Part shown: in pieces, positions 18,606 through 27,318 of the stretch
How the letters are laid out: each line of letters starts with the position of its first letter
How positions within the stretch are numbered: the first letter of the stretch is position 1
Assembly: GCF_029360725.1 (NCBI RefSeq)
Contig: NZ_JARKMY010000014.1
Span: forward strand, 1-64,000
Length of the DNA stretch: 64,000 bases
From: Chryseolinea sp. H1M3-3
Lineage (GTDB): Bacteria > Bacteroidota > Bacteroidia > Cytophagales > Cyclobacteriaceae
Reading direction: 5' to 3'
Notes under the pieces: model-generated
The model's database searches: none
Told to the model about the DNA's origin: nothing
Seen by the model: the letters and a program-made list of their open reading frames with translations, nothing else
Made by a program: the position numbers and the translations under genes

Positions 18606-19040
18606 TTACGTGTATCGCGGAGATGTTGTTGATGGCGCATTCCAGAAAGTGTCGACATCATTAAAATAAGAATGGTCATTGGTATCGGGCCAATGGTTTT
18701 TATCAAATCCTGGAATGGTTTTAAAATATTCCTTCTCACGATTTAAAATGAAGCATTCTTTTTCAGCATTTAAATACAATTGTGAGAATGGGATTGCGAA
18801 CAACTTGCCGCCTAATCCAAGAAATGACCCTGACTCCAACACCACATATTCGATAAAACCGCTATTAATATTGATCATCAGATTGTCGATCGTACCTAAA
18901 TTTTCGCCATCTAAATTTTCCACCTTGTCGCCAATAATGGATGTAGCGGTTAATCTACGTACTGGCACGTTTGCATTCGGACCTTCGTGGTTTTTTCCCG
19001 TGAGGTTATCTACTTCATATTCTTTTCCTACTAAGTTCAT
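18606..19040 (-). CDS. PRC-barrel domain protein
   Basis: 144 residues. The PRC-barrel core lies at about 30-105: RRLTATSIIGDKVENLDGENLGTIDNLMININSGFIEYVVLESG, then LGGKLFAIPFSQLYLN. A C-terminal tail ends ATSTSPRYT-like, rich in Ser, Thr and Pro. PRC-barrels occur in RimM, in photosynthetic reaction centres and in many small stand-alone stress-associated proteins; this one belongs to the last type and its role is unknown. The start is supported by an unusually strong Shine-Dalgarno sequence (GGAGG, about six bases before ATG), which is rare in Bacteroidota. A terminator follows it. Confidence 0.88.
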   Translation of the reverse strand: MNLVGKEYEVDNLTGKNHEGPNANVPVRRLTATSIIGDKVENLDGENLGTIDNLMININSGFIEYVVLESGSFLGLGGKLFAIPFSQLYLNAEKECFILNREKEYFKTIPGFDKNHWPDTNDHSYFNDVDTFWNAPSTTSPRYT

Positions 19041-19214
19041 AATTCCTCCTTTTTTAGTTTCACATAGATCTCATTTCGATCATAGGAAAAATCGTGCAAA
19101 AAAAGAATCTCCGCATATAGGCTGGAAAGCATGGTTTAACCTCAGTGAGTTGAATTCATTTCAACATTTTGTAGATAGAATGAAACAATTTAAAGGTGCT
19201 GCAATTATTGCATG

Positions 19215-21515
19215 TTAGTTGCCGGATTTGAATTTTCGCTCCTTTACTTTACGCTTGATATTGAAAAGCCGTTGAAAGAAATTTTTATCAGAGCGTTCGA
19301 GATCACAGCTCAGGCGTTCTAATAATTCCGGAGCTATTGGGGAGAATCTCGCTCTCGTAAAATATTTTAGATTTTGATCTTTATTCGCATGTTGTAACAG
19401 TTTAGCCACGATAGGCAATGCCGTAGCGGAGCCTTGCCCTTGCGAAGTGCTTCGGAAATGCATGCGGGGATCATCGGCGCCAACCCATGCGCCTATCACC
19501 AGATGCGGCGTAATTCCAATAAACCATCCATCGGCATTGGATTGTGTCGTACCGGTTTTTCCTGCGATATCATTAGTCAATCCATAGCGTCCACGCAAAC
19601 TTGATCCCGTACCTTCATTTACAACACGCTTCAACATGTGAATCATCATGTCAGCGGTGGCTTCCGATAAGGCCCGCTCACGTTTCGGCGCTACCTCAAT
19701 TTCCTCCAATACATTTCCTTTACCATCAAGAATGGAAGTGATGGTAACTGGCTTTACATAATTTCCTTTGTTAGCAAAAACACCATAAGCACTTACCATT
19801 TCTATCATGGAAATCGATGGAGATCCCAAAGCAATAGAGGGTACGTTAGGCAAATCACTTTTAATACCCATTTTATTCGCCATTGCAATGGTTTGACCGA
19901 TACCAGCCTTTTCCAACATTTTCACCGACACCGTATTGACAGAACCAGCAAGTCCGCCCTCCATCGAGTATTTTTTATCATAGCTATCATTCGATGAATT
20001 TTGAGGTGTCCAGTCCTCCATATTAGAATATGAAGTCTGGCGAGCAGAAACATATTCGCAGGGATCCACCCCACGTTCAAGTGCTGCCGCATACACAATT
20101 GGCTTAAACGTGGATCCTATTTGTCTTTTGGTGCTTTCACGTATGTGATCATATTGAAAGAATTCATGATCGATACCGCCTACCCAAGCTTTCACATGGC
20201 CGGTTTGAGGCTCTATGGCAAGTAAACCTGCTTGTAAGAACTGAAGATGATGCAGCAGCGAATCATACACGCTTATTTCAAGTTCCTTGCCTCCTTCCCA
20301 TGTAAAGATTTTGCGGAAAGCCGGTTTTTTCATTTCCGCGAGAATCTCCTTTTCCGATAAACCTTGCTCCTTCCATGCTTTATACTGAGTTAATTTTTTG
20401 AGATGACCGTTTACGACTTCGTCAAGCGTTTTCTTGCTCATCTGCTTGATAAATTTCTTTTGCAGTTCTTTCATGTGCGATTGCATAGCAACCTCGCTGT
20501 AGCGTTGCAAACGTGAGTCTATGGTAGTATAAACTTTCAGACCATCTGTATATAAATTATATGGTTTGCCGTCTGGCCGTTCGTGCGAAGCACACCAGGC
20601 CTCTAAATCCTTCTTGATATATTCCCGGAAGTAGGGCGCGAGTCCGGAATTATGAGTGATCTTATTATATCGAAGCCCTAACGGTTTTTTCTGCAACGTA
20701 TTTTTTTCGTCACTTGAAATGAAGTCATATTTATGCATCTGGGCTAACACGACATTTCGACGCTGCTTAGCACGGTCCGGATAAACCCTGGGGTTATACG
20801 CATGTGTCGCTTTCAGCATTCCAATCAGAACCGCAGCCTGGTCTACCGTTAGATTTTTTACTGAACTGGAGAAAAAACGATCGGCCGCCGTTTTCACGCC
20901 GTATACGTTATCACCAAATGGAACTGTGTTTAAATACAACACCAGAATTTCATCCTTCGTATAAGTATTCTCCAACCTTCTGGCAATGATCATTTCCTTT
21001 ATTTTGTTAATCGGCAAGGAAAGAACTGCAAAAGACTGTCGGGGAAATAAATTTTTAGCCAATTGTTGGGTGATTGTACTGCCTCCGCCGGCCGATTCAT
21101 TTTGTAACAGAATACTTTTAATAAGAACGCGGAACATGCTTCTGGTATCTATGCCATGATGGTTATAGAACCTGACATCTTCTGTGGCTACCAACGCATT
21201 TTTTAATTCAGTAGTAATTTCGTTCGCGGGTACGGTCGAACGTTCCTGCCAGTAATAACGACCTAATAAAACACTATCGGCGCTGAATATTTCGGTAGCA
21301 ACCTGATGATTGATGGAACTCAATTCCTTTTTACTGGGAATCTCCCCGAACACTCCCATCCAGATCATAAGAATGAACGCAACAACTGAGGAAAAAATAC
21401 ACAGTGACAGCAGGCCAAAATACCACACTATGCGCCGGAATATTCCCGGCTTGTTATTGAAATCCCTTACATTAGACTTTAATTTCGCAATAACAATGTT
21501 AAAAAGCTCTTTCAT
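19215..21515 (-). CDS. Penicillin-binding protein 1A (bifunctional transglycosylase/transpeptidase)
   Basis: 766 residues. A membrane anchor lies at about 29-52. The GT51 glycosyltransferase domain follows with TEDVRFYNHHGID (catalytic Glu near 112), GGSTITQQLAKNLF and LYLNTVPFGDNVYGV. The transpeptidase domain has the active-site serine in GSTFKP (about 469), an SVN motif near 523 and KTGTT near 654. All catalytic motifs are present. It polymerises lipid II and cross-links the glycan strands in the periplasm. The C-terminal tail is short and very basic (NIKRKVKERKFKSGN). No regulator or partner lipoprotein gene is adjacent. Confidence 0.95.
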   Translation of the reverse strand: MKELFNIVIAKLKSNVRDFNNKPGIFRRIVWYFGLLSLCIFSSVVAFILMIWMGVFGEIPSKKELSSINHQVATEIFSADSVLLGRYYWQERSTVPANEITTELKNALVATEDVRFYNHHGIDTRSMFRVLIKSILLQNESAGGGSTITQQLAKNLFPRQSFAVLSLPINKIKEMIIARRLENTYTKDEILVLYLNTVPFGDNVYGVKTAADRFFSSSVKNLTVDQAAVLIGMLKATHAYNPRVYPDRAKQRRNVVLAQMHKYDFISSDEKNTLQKKPLGLRYNKITHNSGLAPYFREYIKKDLEAWCASHERPDGKPYNLYTDGLKVYTTIDSRLQRYSEVAMQSHMKELQKKFIKQMSKKTLDEVVNGHLKKLTQYKAWKEQGLSEKEILAEMKKPAFRKIFTWEGGKELEISVYDSLLHHLQFLQAGLLAIEPQTGHVKAWVGGIDHEFFQYDHIRESTKRQIGSTFKPIVYAAALERGVDPCEYVSARQTSYSNMEDWTPQNSSNDSYDKKYSMEGGLAGSVNTVSVKMLEKAGIGQTIAMANKMGIKSDLPNVPSIALGSPSISMIEMVSAYGVFANKGNYVKPVTITSILDGKGNVLEEIEVAPKRERALSEATADMMIHMLKRVVNEGTGSSLRGRYGLTNDIAGKTGTTQSNADGWFIGITPHLVIGAWVGADDPRMHFRSTSQGQGSATALPIVAKLLQHANKDQNLKYFTRARFSPIAPELLERLSCDLERSDKNFFQRLFNIKRKVKERKFKSGN

Positions 21516-21616
21516 TTAAGTTCTATTCCCAACTAACGAAATCGGTTCTCAAAAAGCATGCGGGAATAGATAATCTTAAAAAGTAATCAGGTCAAAGGGC
21601 TCAGCCTCCTTAACAT

Positions 21617-21653
21617 AAACACCCAAACACCTAAACACTCAAACACTCAACAT
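21617..21653. repeat. Octamer tandem repeat AAACACYY at the 3' end of the response-regulator gene
   Basis: Four full copies of AAACACYY with period 8, plus a partial fifth, span the stop codon (21639-21641) of the response regulator. The last codons of that protein are encoded by the repeat. A related run of TGTTGRAG-like octamers occurs just upstream of the exbD start at 28657-28682. Confidence 0.7.
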
Positions 21654-22325
21654 ATAACGGTGTCCGCCAAAAGTTTCAATAATATCCGCTCCCAGCTTCA
21701 TCTTAAGATTATGGATGTACCCATCGATAGAGGTGTCAAACATGTATATTTCAGATCCCCAGATGTTGCAGAGTAAATTTTCGTGCGTGATAATTTTTTT
21801 AGGATTTTGAGCGAAGAAGAAGAGCAGTTCAAATTCGGGTTTACTTAATTTGATTTCATGGTGAGCAATTTTTACTGAATTAGCTTTTCGATTAAGAAGA
21901 ATATTGCCGACTTGCAGTTCAAGAATGCTTTTGCGGATAATGAATTTGCGTTTCAGAACTGTACTTATTTTATAGGTAAGGGCTCTTAGGCCGACTACTT
22001 TCTCAATGTAATCATCGCCACCGGTATCAAGAGCAGCTTGCTGATAATAACTTTCTGACTTAGCAGTTAGAAAAAAAATGTAGGTTTCCTCGAACCGCTT
22101 CAGGCTGCGCAACTCTTTACAAATTTCTATGCCGTTGGGATGCGGCATCATAATATCGAGAATAATCAGGTCGGGAGAAAAATCTTTCGCCAAATCAACG
22201 GCATGGTTACTGTCGTGCAGTGTCTTGACCTTATACCCTTCCTTTCCCAGATTATATTTGAGAAGTTCCAGGATGTCTAAATCGTCATCTACCAACAATA
22301 TTTTAAACGGTTTCTTCTCTCCCAT
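21639..22325 (-). CDS. PhoB/OmpR-type response regulator
   Basis: 228 residues from ATG at 22325 (MGEKKPFKILLVDDD); a TTG seven codons upstream is less likely. The receiver domain (1-120) has the acidic pocket DDD at 13-15, phospho-acceptor Asp57 (LIILDIMMP) and a Thr in FFLTAKS. After the usual Lys position the sequence departs from the common KP motif (IEKVVGLRAL), which may affect phosphorylation signalling. The C-terminal winged helix (about 135-228) has LSKPEFELLFFFAQNPKKIITHENLLCNIWG and ends GGHRYMLSV, where RGxGY is usual. It binds DNA and controls transcription. No histidine kinase gene is adjacent, so it is an orphan in this window. Confidence 0.9.
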   Translation of the reverse strand: MGEKKPFKILLVDDDLDILELLKYNLGKEGYKVKTLHDSNHAVDLAKDFSPDLIILDIMMPHPNGIEICKELRSLKRFEETYIFFLTAKSESYYQQAALDTGGDDYIEKVVGLRALTYKISTVLKRKFIIRKSILELQVGNILLNRKANSVKIAHHEIKLSKPEFELLFFFAQNPKKIITHENLLCNIWGSEIYMFDTSIDGYIHNLKMKLGADIIETFGGHRYMLSV

Positions 22326-22473
22326 CGCAAGTCTTAAGTAGCACAATATAAGATGCGTGTGTTAACTCAGTTTTAGGAGAAGGTGAGATTTGAGTTAATT
22401 GTTAGCTCTATTTCCGTAACGCGTCTCAATGGTGTGGAATTTTAACAAGTGTAAGGATTGCTTAGGAATCTAT

Positions 22474-23469
22474 TTAACTGTTAAGTCGCCCTAGATTAAT
22501 CGCCCTGGCAACAGCTTCCGCAGTAACGTTTTTATAGTCAACGGTAACCCTATTTTCAGTTTCAATCCATTCTGTGATTTTGCTTAAATGTTTCTTACGC
22601 AACTTCTTCACCACCGGAACGCCCAGCTGCTTCAATGATGCTGCATTATAATGCTGTTCCAGCTGCGACTTCATCGGTATCACCAAAAGCTTTTTATTGA
22701 GATACAATGTCTCCGCAGGTGTTTCAAATCCGGCACCACACAATATCCCTTTTGCCGATGTCATGCTTGCTGCAAACTCTTCTTTATTCACGGGGTACAC
22801 AGACAACTTTCCGATGTGGTATGGTTTGTTGGCATGCTTCGAAAAAATATGCCACCGTACATGGGGGATTTTAGCAAGTAACGGAACAAGTTTACGATCG
22901 TGATACGCTGGTAAATAAACGGTATAATGATCTTTCGTTTCGTTTTTACATTCCCTTATTCCTTTGCGTATAACAGGTGTAAAAATATTTGAATCGTAGG
23001 CTTCAAAATGAAAGGATACGTTTAGCTTGGTGGGCGCATAATTATGCAATAACCATTCGCCTACTGGGTCAATATTTTTGGGTTTAGGAACCTTTGGTGA
23101 GAGTAAGGCGGATTGATGGCTCAAACCAACACATGGCACTTCGCGTTTTCGGCACGCCCATGCAGAAATAGGCTCAAAATCGTTGATAACGAGGTCGTAT
23201 TTTTCAACAGGAAATTTCTTTATCTCCTTATACACTTCCTTGGAACTGTTCTGTTTAAAGGTTTTGTAAAAATTAATCCCGCCGGTGGTGCCAAAGAAAA
23301 AACTTAATCCTTTGGATTTATATTTTATCGGATAAGGTAATTTAACGTCCGCTTGCGCGCCACTTACAAAAAGATCGAGTTCACCATACTCTTGTAAAAT
23401 CGGGATTACATCTTCTGCACGTGTTACATGGCCATTGCCAGTCCCTTGAATCGCGTATAAAATCTTCAC
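22474..23469 (-). CDS. Glycosyltransferase of the MJ1255/VC2487 type (GT28-like)
   Basis: 331 residues starting at GTG. The N-terminus MKILYAIQGTGNGHVTRAEDVIP is the glycine-rich loop shared with MurG-like GT-B enzymes. C-terminal GAGFETPAETLYLNKKLLVIPMKSQLEQHYNA matches the nucleotide-sugar-binding region. It is cytoplasmic or peripheral to the inner membrane. The start codon overlaps the stop of the upstream phosphoesterase gene by four bases (GTGA), so the two are translationally coupled. That pairing suggests transfer of a sugar in a lipid or envelope pathway linked to the phosphoesterase product (inference); the acceptor is not known. Confidence 0.85.
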   Translation of the reverse strand: MKILYAIQGTGNGHVTRAEDVIPILQEYGELDLFVSGAQADVKLPYPIKYKSKGLSFFFGTTGGINFYKTFKQNSSKEVYKEIKKFPVEKYDLVINDFEPISAWACRKREVPCVGLSHQSALLSPKVPKPKNIDPVGEWLLHNYAPTKLNVSFHFEAYDSNIFTPVIRKGIRECKNETKDHYTVYLPAYHDRKLVPLLAKIPHVRWHIFSKHANKPYHIGKLSVYPVNKEEFAASMTSAKGILCGAGFETPAETLYLNKKLLVIPMKSQLEQHYNAASLKQLGVPVVKKLRKKHLSKITEWIETENRVTVDYKNVTAEAVARAINLGRLNS

Positions 23470-24320
23470 TTTTTAATTGTTAGAAATTCATTTACTAAAT
23501 CGCGAAAGATTTCTTCATTGTCAAGCTTGTAACTATAGTGTTTTGGAAGACTTAATACATGTGCCATCTTATCATCCATATACCGATAAATGCTCCACCG
23601 TCCATTATTGTATTCCAGCGCGGTTAGATTTTCAACCCAGTCGCCAGAGTTCAGGTAAGTCACCTCACCTTTTTCCGTTTTCACAACTTTTATTTCAGGA
23701 TGATGGATGTGCCCACAGACGACGTATTGATAACCGTTTTGGATAGCGATACCAGCGGCCGTATTTTCGAAATCATTAATAAACTTTACGGCCGATTTCA
23801 CACTATTCTTCACACGTTTGGAAAGTGAAATTTTTTCCCTTCCTAATTTTGTAAGACACCAGTTAACCACCGTATTAATCAGAACAAGGATGTCGTAACC
23901 CATAGCGCCCAATTTGGCAATCCATTTAGAATATTGCATGGTTACGTCGAAGACATCGCCATGAAAAACCCAGGCACTTTTACCATTCAGTTTTAACACT
24001 ACTTTGTCATCGATTTGAAATGCACCCAGGCGGAAACCCGAAAACTTCCGAAGCATTTCATCGTGATTGCCGGTGAGATAAATGATTTTTGTATTCTTAG
24101 CTAATAGGCCGGTGATATGTTTTATAACCTGCATGTGCGACTTCGGCCAATATCGCTTGCTGAATTGCCACATATCAATGATATCACCATTCAGAATGAG
24201 TTTTTTGGGTCTGATTGTTTTAAGATATCGGAGGAGCTCCTCTGCTCGACAGCCATAGGTGCCGAGATGAACATCGGAAATTATAACGAGTTCTACGTCT
24301 CGTTTTCTTTTTTTACCCAT
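23466..24320 (-). CDS. UDP-2,3-diacylglucosamine hydrolase-like metallophosphoesterase
   Basis: 284 residues from ATG at 24320; a TTG three codons upstream is less likely. Metal-binding motifs of the calcineurin-like fold are all present: ISDVHLGT, LNGDIIDMW, LTGNHDEML, FHGDVFD and CGHIHHPE. The length and HGDVFD motif fit the LpxH-like group that hydrolyses UDP-2,3-diacylglucosamine in lipid A synthesis. Bacteroidota carry several paralogues, and this one, coupled to a glycosyltransferase, may act on a different glycolipid. It begins with the basic stretch GKKRKRD and has no signal peptide. Confidence 0.83.
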   Translation of the reverse strand: MGKKRKRDVELVIISDVHLGTYGCRAEELLRYLKTIRPKKLILNGDIIDMWQFSKRYWPKSHMQVIKHITGLLAKNTKIIYLTGNHDEMLRKFSGFRLGAFQIDDKVVLKLNGKSAWVFHGDVFDVTMQYSKWIAKLGAMGYDILVLINTVVNWCLTKLGREKISLSKRVKNSVKSAVKFINDFENTAAGIAIQNGYQYVVCGHIHHPEIKVVKTEKGEVTYLNSGDWVENLTALEYNNGRWSIYRYMDDKMAHVLSLPKHYSYKLDNEEIFRDLVNEFLTIKK

Positions 24321-24493
24321 TGCGGGCAAGATAGCGACAGCAAATTATTGGACCGTGACGGACGTGTTATGAAATTGTTAGCACACTTCCATCGTTGAGT
24401 TGAAAGTTGATTTTCGCTGAAACATGTGTCTTTACGAATTTAACTAACTTCCAACAGAAAGAGGCCGTACGATACATCCTAAACACATCAATT

Positions 24494-24997
24494 CTATCCA
24501 ATCAATTGCTTTTTTCGTTCACATCGTTTAATCGATTCGGCTGCAGCTTCTATACTTTTTGAGTCGAACGAATTTTTGATGTGCAACTTAAAATAATGTA
24601 TCGCATCGTCGAGGTTGCCCTGGATCTCGCGAAGCAATCCGTATTCATTGTAAATGGTAGCGTAGTTGATGCCCGAAACTTTGATGGCTTGCTCCAGTAC
24701 CTTCTCTAACTCGTCATATTTCCGAAGCGTGGAAAGACAATAACAATAGTTATAATGTGCGGCAGGGTACTCTGGAGAAAATTTTATTGCCAGTCTGTAA
24801 TGCTCCTGCGCACGGTCATAATTCTTAAACTTAGTTTCATATAACCAACCCAAATGATTATGCGCTTTTCCAAAGTCAGGCGCTTCATTTAGAATTTCTT
24901 CCAGCAAGTGAGCTGCTTCGCTGATCTTATTTTCTGAAATGAGACGGTCGGCATTCAAAAACTTTTCCTCCAAGTCAAAATTTGTTTGCTCATCCAT
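24494..24997 (-). CDS. TPR-repeat protein
   Basis: 167 residues containing about three tetratricopeptide repeats (AHNHLGWLYETKFKNYDRAQEHYRLAI, AHYNYCYCLSTLRKYDELEKVLEQAI, IYNEYGLLREIQGNLDDAIHYFKLHI). It has no signal peptide and no membrane segment, so it is probably a cytoplasmic scaffold. It lies 10 bases downstream of trmB in the same direction and is likely co-transcribed. Its partner protein cannot be read from the sequence. Confidence 0.85.
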   Translation of the reverse strand: MDEQTNFDLEEKFLNADRLISENKISEAAHLLEEILNEAPDFGKAHNHLGWLYETKFKNYDRAQEHYRLAIKFSPEYPAAHYNYCYCLSTLRKYDELEKVLEQAIKVSGINYATIYNEYGLLREIQGNLDDAIHYFKLHIKNSFDSKSIEAAAESIKRCERKKQLIG

Positions 24998-25007
24998 ACT
25001 GAAAGTT

Positions 25008-25661
25008 TTAAAATTTAAATCTTAAATACTTAATCGTTTCACCTTTGCTGGCAAATTGCTGTTCGTATTTTGTTTTAATATCAAAACACTCGTGCCTGTA
25101 ACCAGACTCGTAAACATTCTCTGTAAAAGCCAGATCGTGAATGTCGCTTCTGGACTGGATCTCCTCCAGCGTGTATTGATATAAACCCGTGTTGTCGGTT
25201 TTAAGCCGAAAGTAACCACCAGGTTTCAATAACCGCTTATACATCTCCAGGTAACGCGGACTCGTTAATCTTCTTTTAATATCCCGCTTCCTGGGACGCG
25301 GATCTGGAAACGTAGTCCATATTTCATCTACCTCGCCAGGCAGAAAGAAATTCTCAATCAACAATATCGGCGTCCTTAGAAAAGCAACATTGGCCAGGTT
25401 TTGTTCTAATGCTACAGAACTTCCTTTCCAAATTCGTTCTCCTTTTATATCCACGCCAATAAAATTACGTTCCGGAAAGCGTGCCCCTAGCCCAGTCGTG
25501 TATTCACCTCTGCCGCATGCCAGTTCAATGGTGATTGGATTGTCGTTTTTGAAATATTCGGTTCGCCAGTGGCCCTTGATCGTTTCGAAGACATCTTTGC
25601 TGCGTTCGATGACATTGCTGCGTTCTTCAATTATTTTAAAACGCTCTAATTTTCTTTTCAT
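25008..25661 (-). CDS. trmB: tRNA (guanine-N7-)-methyltransferase
   Basis: 217 residues. The SAM-binding site is IELACGRGEYTTGL, followed by NFIGVDIKGERIWKG. The TrmB signature appears as IWTTFPDPRPRKRDIKRRLTSPRYLEMYKRLLKPGG, and the C-terminal KTKYEQQFASKG matches the conserved T-x-x-E/Y-x-x-x-x-x-x-x-G end. The enzyme makes N7-methylguanosine at tRNA position 46 in the cytoplasm. The gene is followed after 10 bases by the TPR gene. Confidence 0.95.
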   Translation of the reverse strand: MKRKLERFKIIEERSNVIERSKDVFETIKGHWRTEYFKNDNPITIELACGRGEYTTGLGARFPERNFIGVDIKGERIWKGSSVALEQNLANVAFLRTPILLIENFFLPGEVDEIWTTFPDPRPRKRDIKRRLTSPRYLEMYKRLLKPGGYFRLKTDNTGLYQYTLEEIQSRSDIHDLAFTENVYESGYRHECFDIKTKYEQQFASKGETIKYLRFKF

Positions 25662-25776
25662 GAGATACTACTGATTAAAAGATGCGCATCCTGAATTATA
25701 GGACATGCGGTAAGTGAGAAGGCCAAGCTATCGTGATAGCGAGATCTATGAGAATAAAATGGAAACATGACCACAG

Positions 25777-27072
25777 TTACAAATTATCAATTTCGGCCAC
25801 AACGTATGTACTACCCCCAATAAAGATCATGTCATCAGCATGCGCCGTCGCCTTAGCTTTGTGGATAGCTTCATTAATATCAATGATTACTTCACCTGTA
25901 AGGCCGTAGTCCCGCGCTTGTTCACAGAGTGCGGTCGCATCCAACGCCCGGGGAATTTTTGGCTGGCAAAAAAAATAGTATGCATGCCTTGGCAGCAATT
26001 TTAAAATGGCACTAACGTCCTTCCCTTTTACCATTCCAAAAACAAAATATAAGTGCTGGTAAGTTTGTGCCTTGATTTGTTTTAATACTTCCGTAATTCC
26101 GTCGAGGTTATGGCCGGTATCACAAACTATAAAAGGCTTTTTGTTGAGTACCTGCCAACGACCTTTCAAACCTGTTAGCGACACTACGTTTTCCAGCCCA
26201 GCCCGAATGTGTTCAGGCATTAACTTCCAACCCATGATTTCCATTAGCTTTAAGGCTTGCAGAACACCACCAATATTTTTTTGCTGATATCTTCCTTGTA
26301 AAGGGAGCACGAGATTTTTAAAAGCAATTGTTCCACCATCGTAAATATCAAATGCTACTTGACCTTCTTCTTCGTGAGGTCTGACTGTGATTTGATCCGT
26401 TGCATTGTATATTTTAGAATTCATGGCAAAGGCCTTTTTTTTAAATACCTCCTCCACTTCAGGCTGCCTTTCGCTAATCACCACAGGGATACCGGCTTTG
26501 ATAATGCCCGCTTTTTCTTCAGCGATCTTCTCCAACGAATCCCCTAGAATGTCCATGTGGTCCCATCCGATGTTGGTAATAACTGATAATTCCGGGGTAA
26601 TTACATTGGTGGAGTCCAATCGACCACCCATTCCGACTTCAACAATCGCCATATCTACTTTCTGCTCAGCAAAATAATCGAACGCCATGGCTACTGTAAT
26701 TTCAAAAAATGAAGGTTTCAAACTTTCTATAGCAGGATGAATACGGTTTACAAAATCAATTACATGATGTTCGGAAATCTCTTTACCATTTATTCGGATG
26801 CGCTCGGTAAAAGATTTAAGGTGAGGTGACGTGTATAGGCCCGTCTTGTAACCTGCGCTTTGAAAAACCGACGCAATCATGTGAGAAGTGCTGCCTTTTC
26901 CGTTGGTACCAGCGATATGGATACTTTTGAATTTCGAATGAGGATTTCCAAGAATGTCACACAATGCCCACGTATTACTGAGGTCAAGCTTCAATGCCGC
27001 AGCGCCGACGCGTTGAAACATCGGTAAGTTCTGATACAGAAAATCAAGGGTTTCCTCGTATGTCTTAAACAT
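25777..27072 (-). CDS. folC: Bifunctional folylpolyglutamate synthase/dihydrofolate synthase
   Basis: 431 residues, typical for FolC. The P-loop is IAGTNGKGSTSHMIASV. SPHLKSFTERIRINGKEI is the folate-binding loop, VEVGMGGRLDSTNVI and NIGWDHMDILGDSLEKIAEEKAGIIK are Mur-ligase family blocks, and CDTGHNLDGI lies in the C-terminal domain. It adds glutamate to folates in the cytoplasm. It ends the envelope-energizing cluster: the 68-residue gene and the TonB-like gene lie immediately upstream on the same strand. Confidence 0.95.
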   Translation of the reverse strand: MFKTYEETLDFLYQNLPMFQRVGAAALKLDLSNTWALCDILGNPHSKFKSIHIAGTNGKGSTSHMIASVFQSAGYKTGLYTSPHLKSFTERIRINGKEISEHHVIDFVNRIHPAIESLKPSFFEITVAMAFDYFAEQKVDMAIVEVGMGGRLDSTNVITPELSVITNIGWDHMDILGDSLEKIAEEKAGIIKAGIPVVISERQPEVEEVFKKKAFAMNSKIYNATDQITVRPHEEEGQVAFDIYDGGTIAFKNLVLPLQGRYQQKNIGGVLQALKLMEIMGWKLMPEHIRAGLENVVSLTGLKGRWQVLNKKPFIVCDTGHNLDGITEVLKQIKAQTYQHLYFVFGMVKGKDVSAILKLLPRHAYYFFCQPKIPRALDATALCEQARDYGLTGEVIIDINEAIHKAKATAHADDMIFIGGSTYVVAEIDNL

Positions 27073-27106
27073 GGCGACGCAAAGGTAGGAATTAGGCTGA
27101 CAACGA

Positions 27107-27313
27107 TTAAAGTCCTAATTGATCGCGAGGTATTTTAAATTCGGTTGCACTCGTTCGTAGCGCAGATAATATTTCATAATAAGCCAGGAGTTTTGCTTCG
27201 ATATGCGTAAGCTCCTCCGGATCCGCAAAATTACGACGCTCTTTCAGATCCCTTATATTTTCGTGAATCGTAATGAGTACGTCTTGAACAAACTCAACCC
27301 ACTGCTGCTGCAT
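27107..27313 (-). CDS. Small conserved-looking helical protein
   Basis: 68 residues, almost entirely helical and charged (VEFVQDVLITIHENIRDLKERRNFADPEELTHIEAKLLAYYEIL). It has no signal or membrane segment. It sits five bases after the tonB-like gene and 34 bases before folC, all in the same direction, so it is very likely translated within that operon. No family is recognised; the operon position is the only hint to its role. Confidence 0.7.
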   Translation of the reverse strand: MQQQWVEFVQDVLITIHENIRDLKERRNFADPEELTHIEAKLLAYYEILSALRTSATEFKIPRDQLGL

Positions 27314-27318
27314 ACTAA

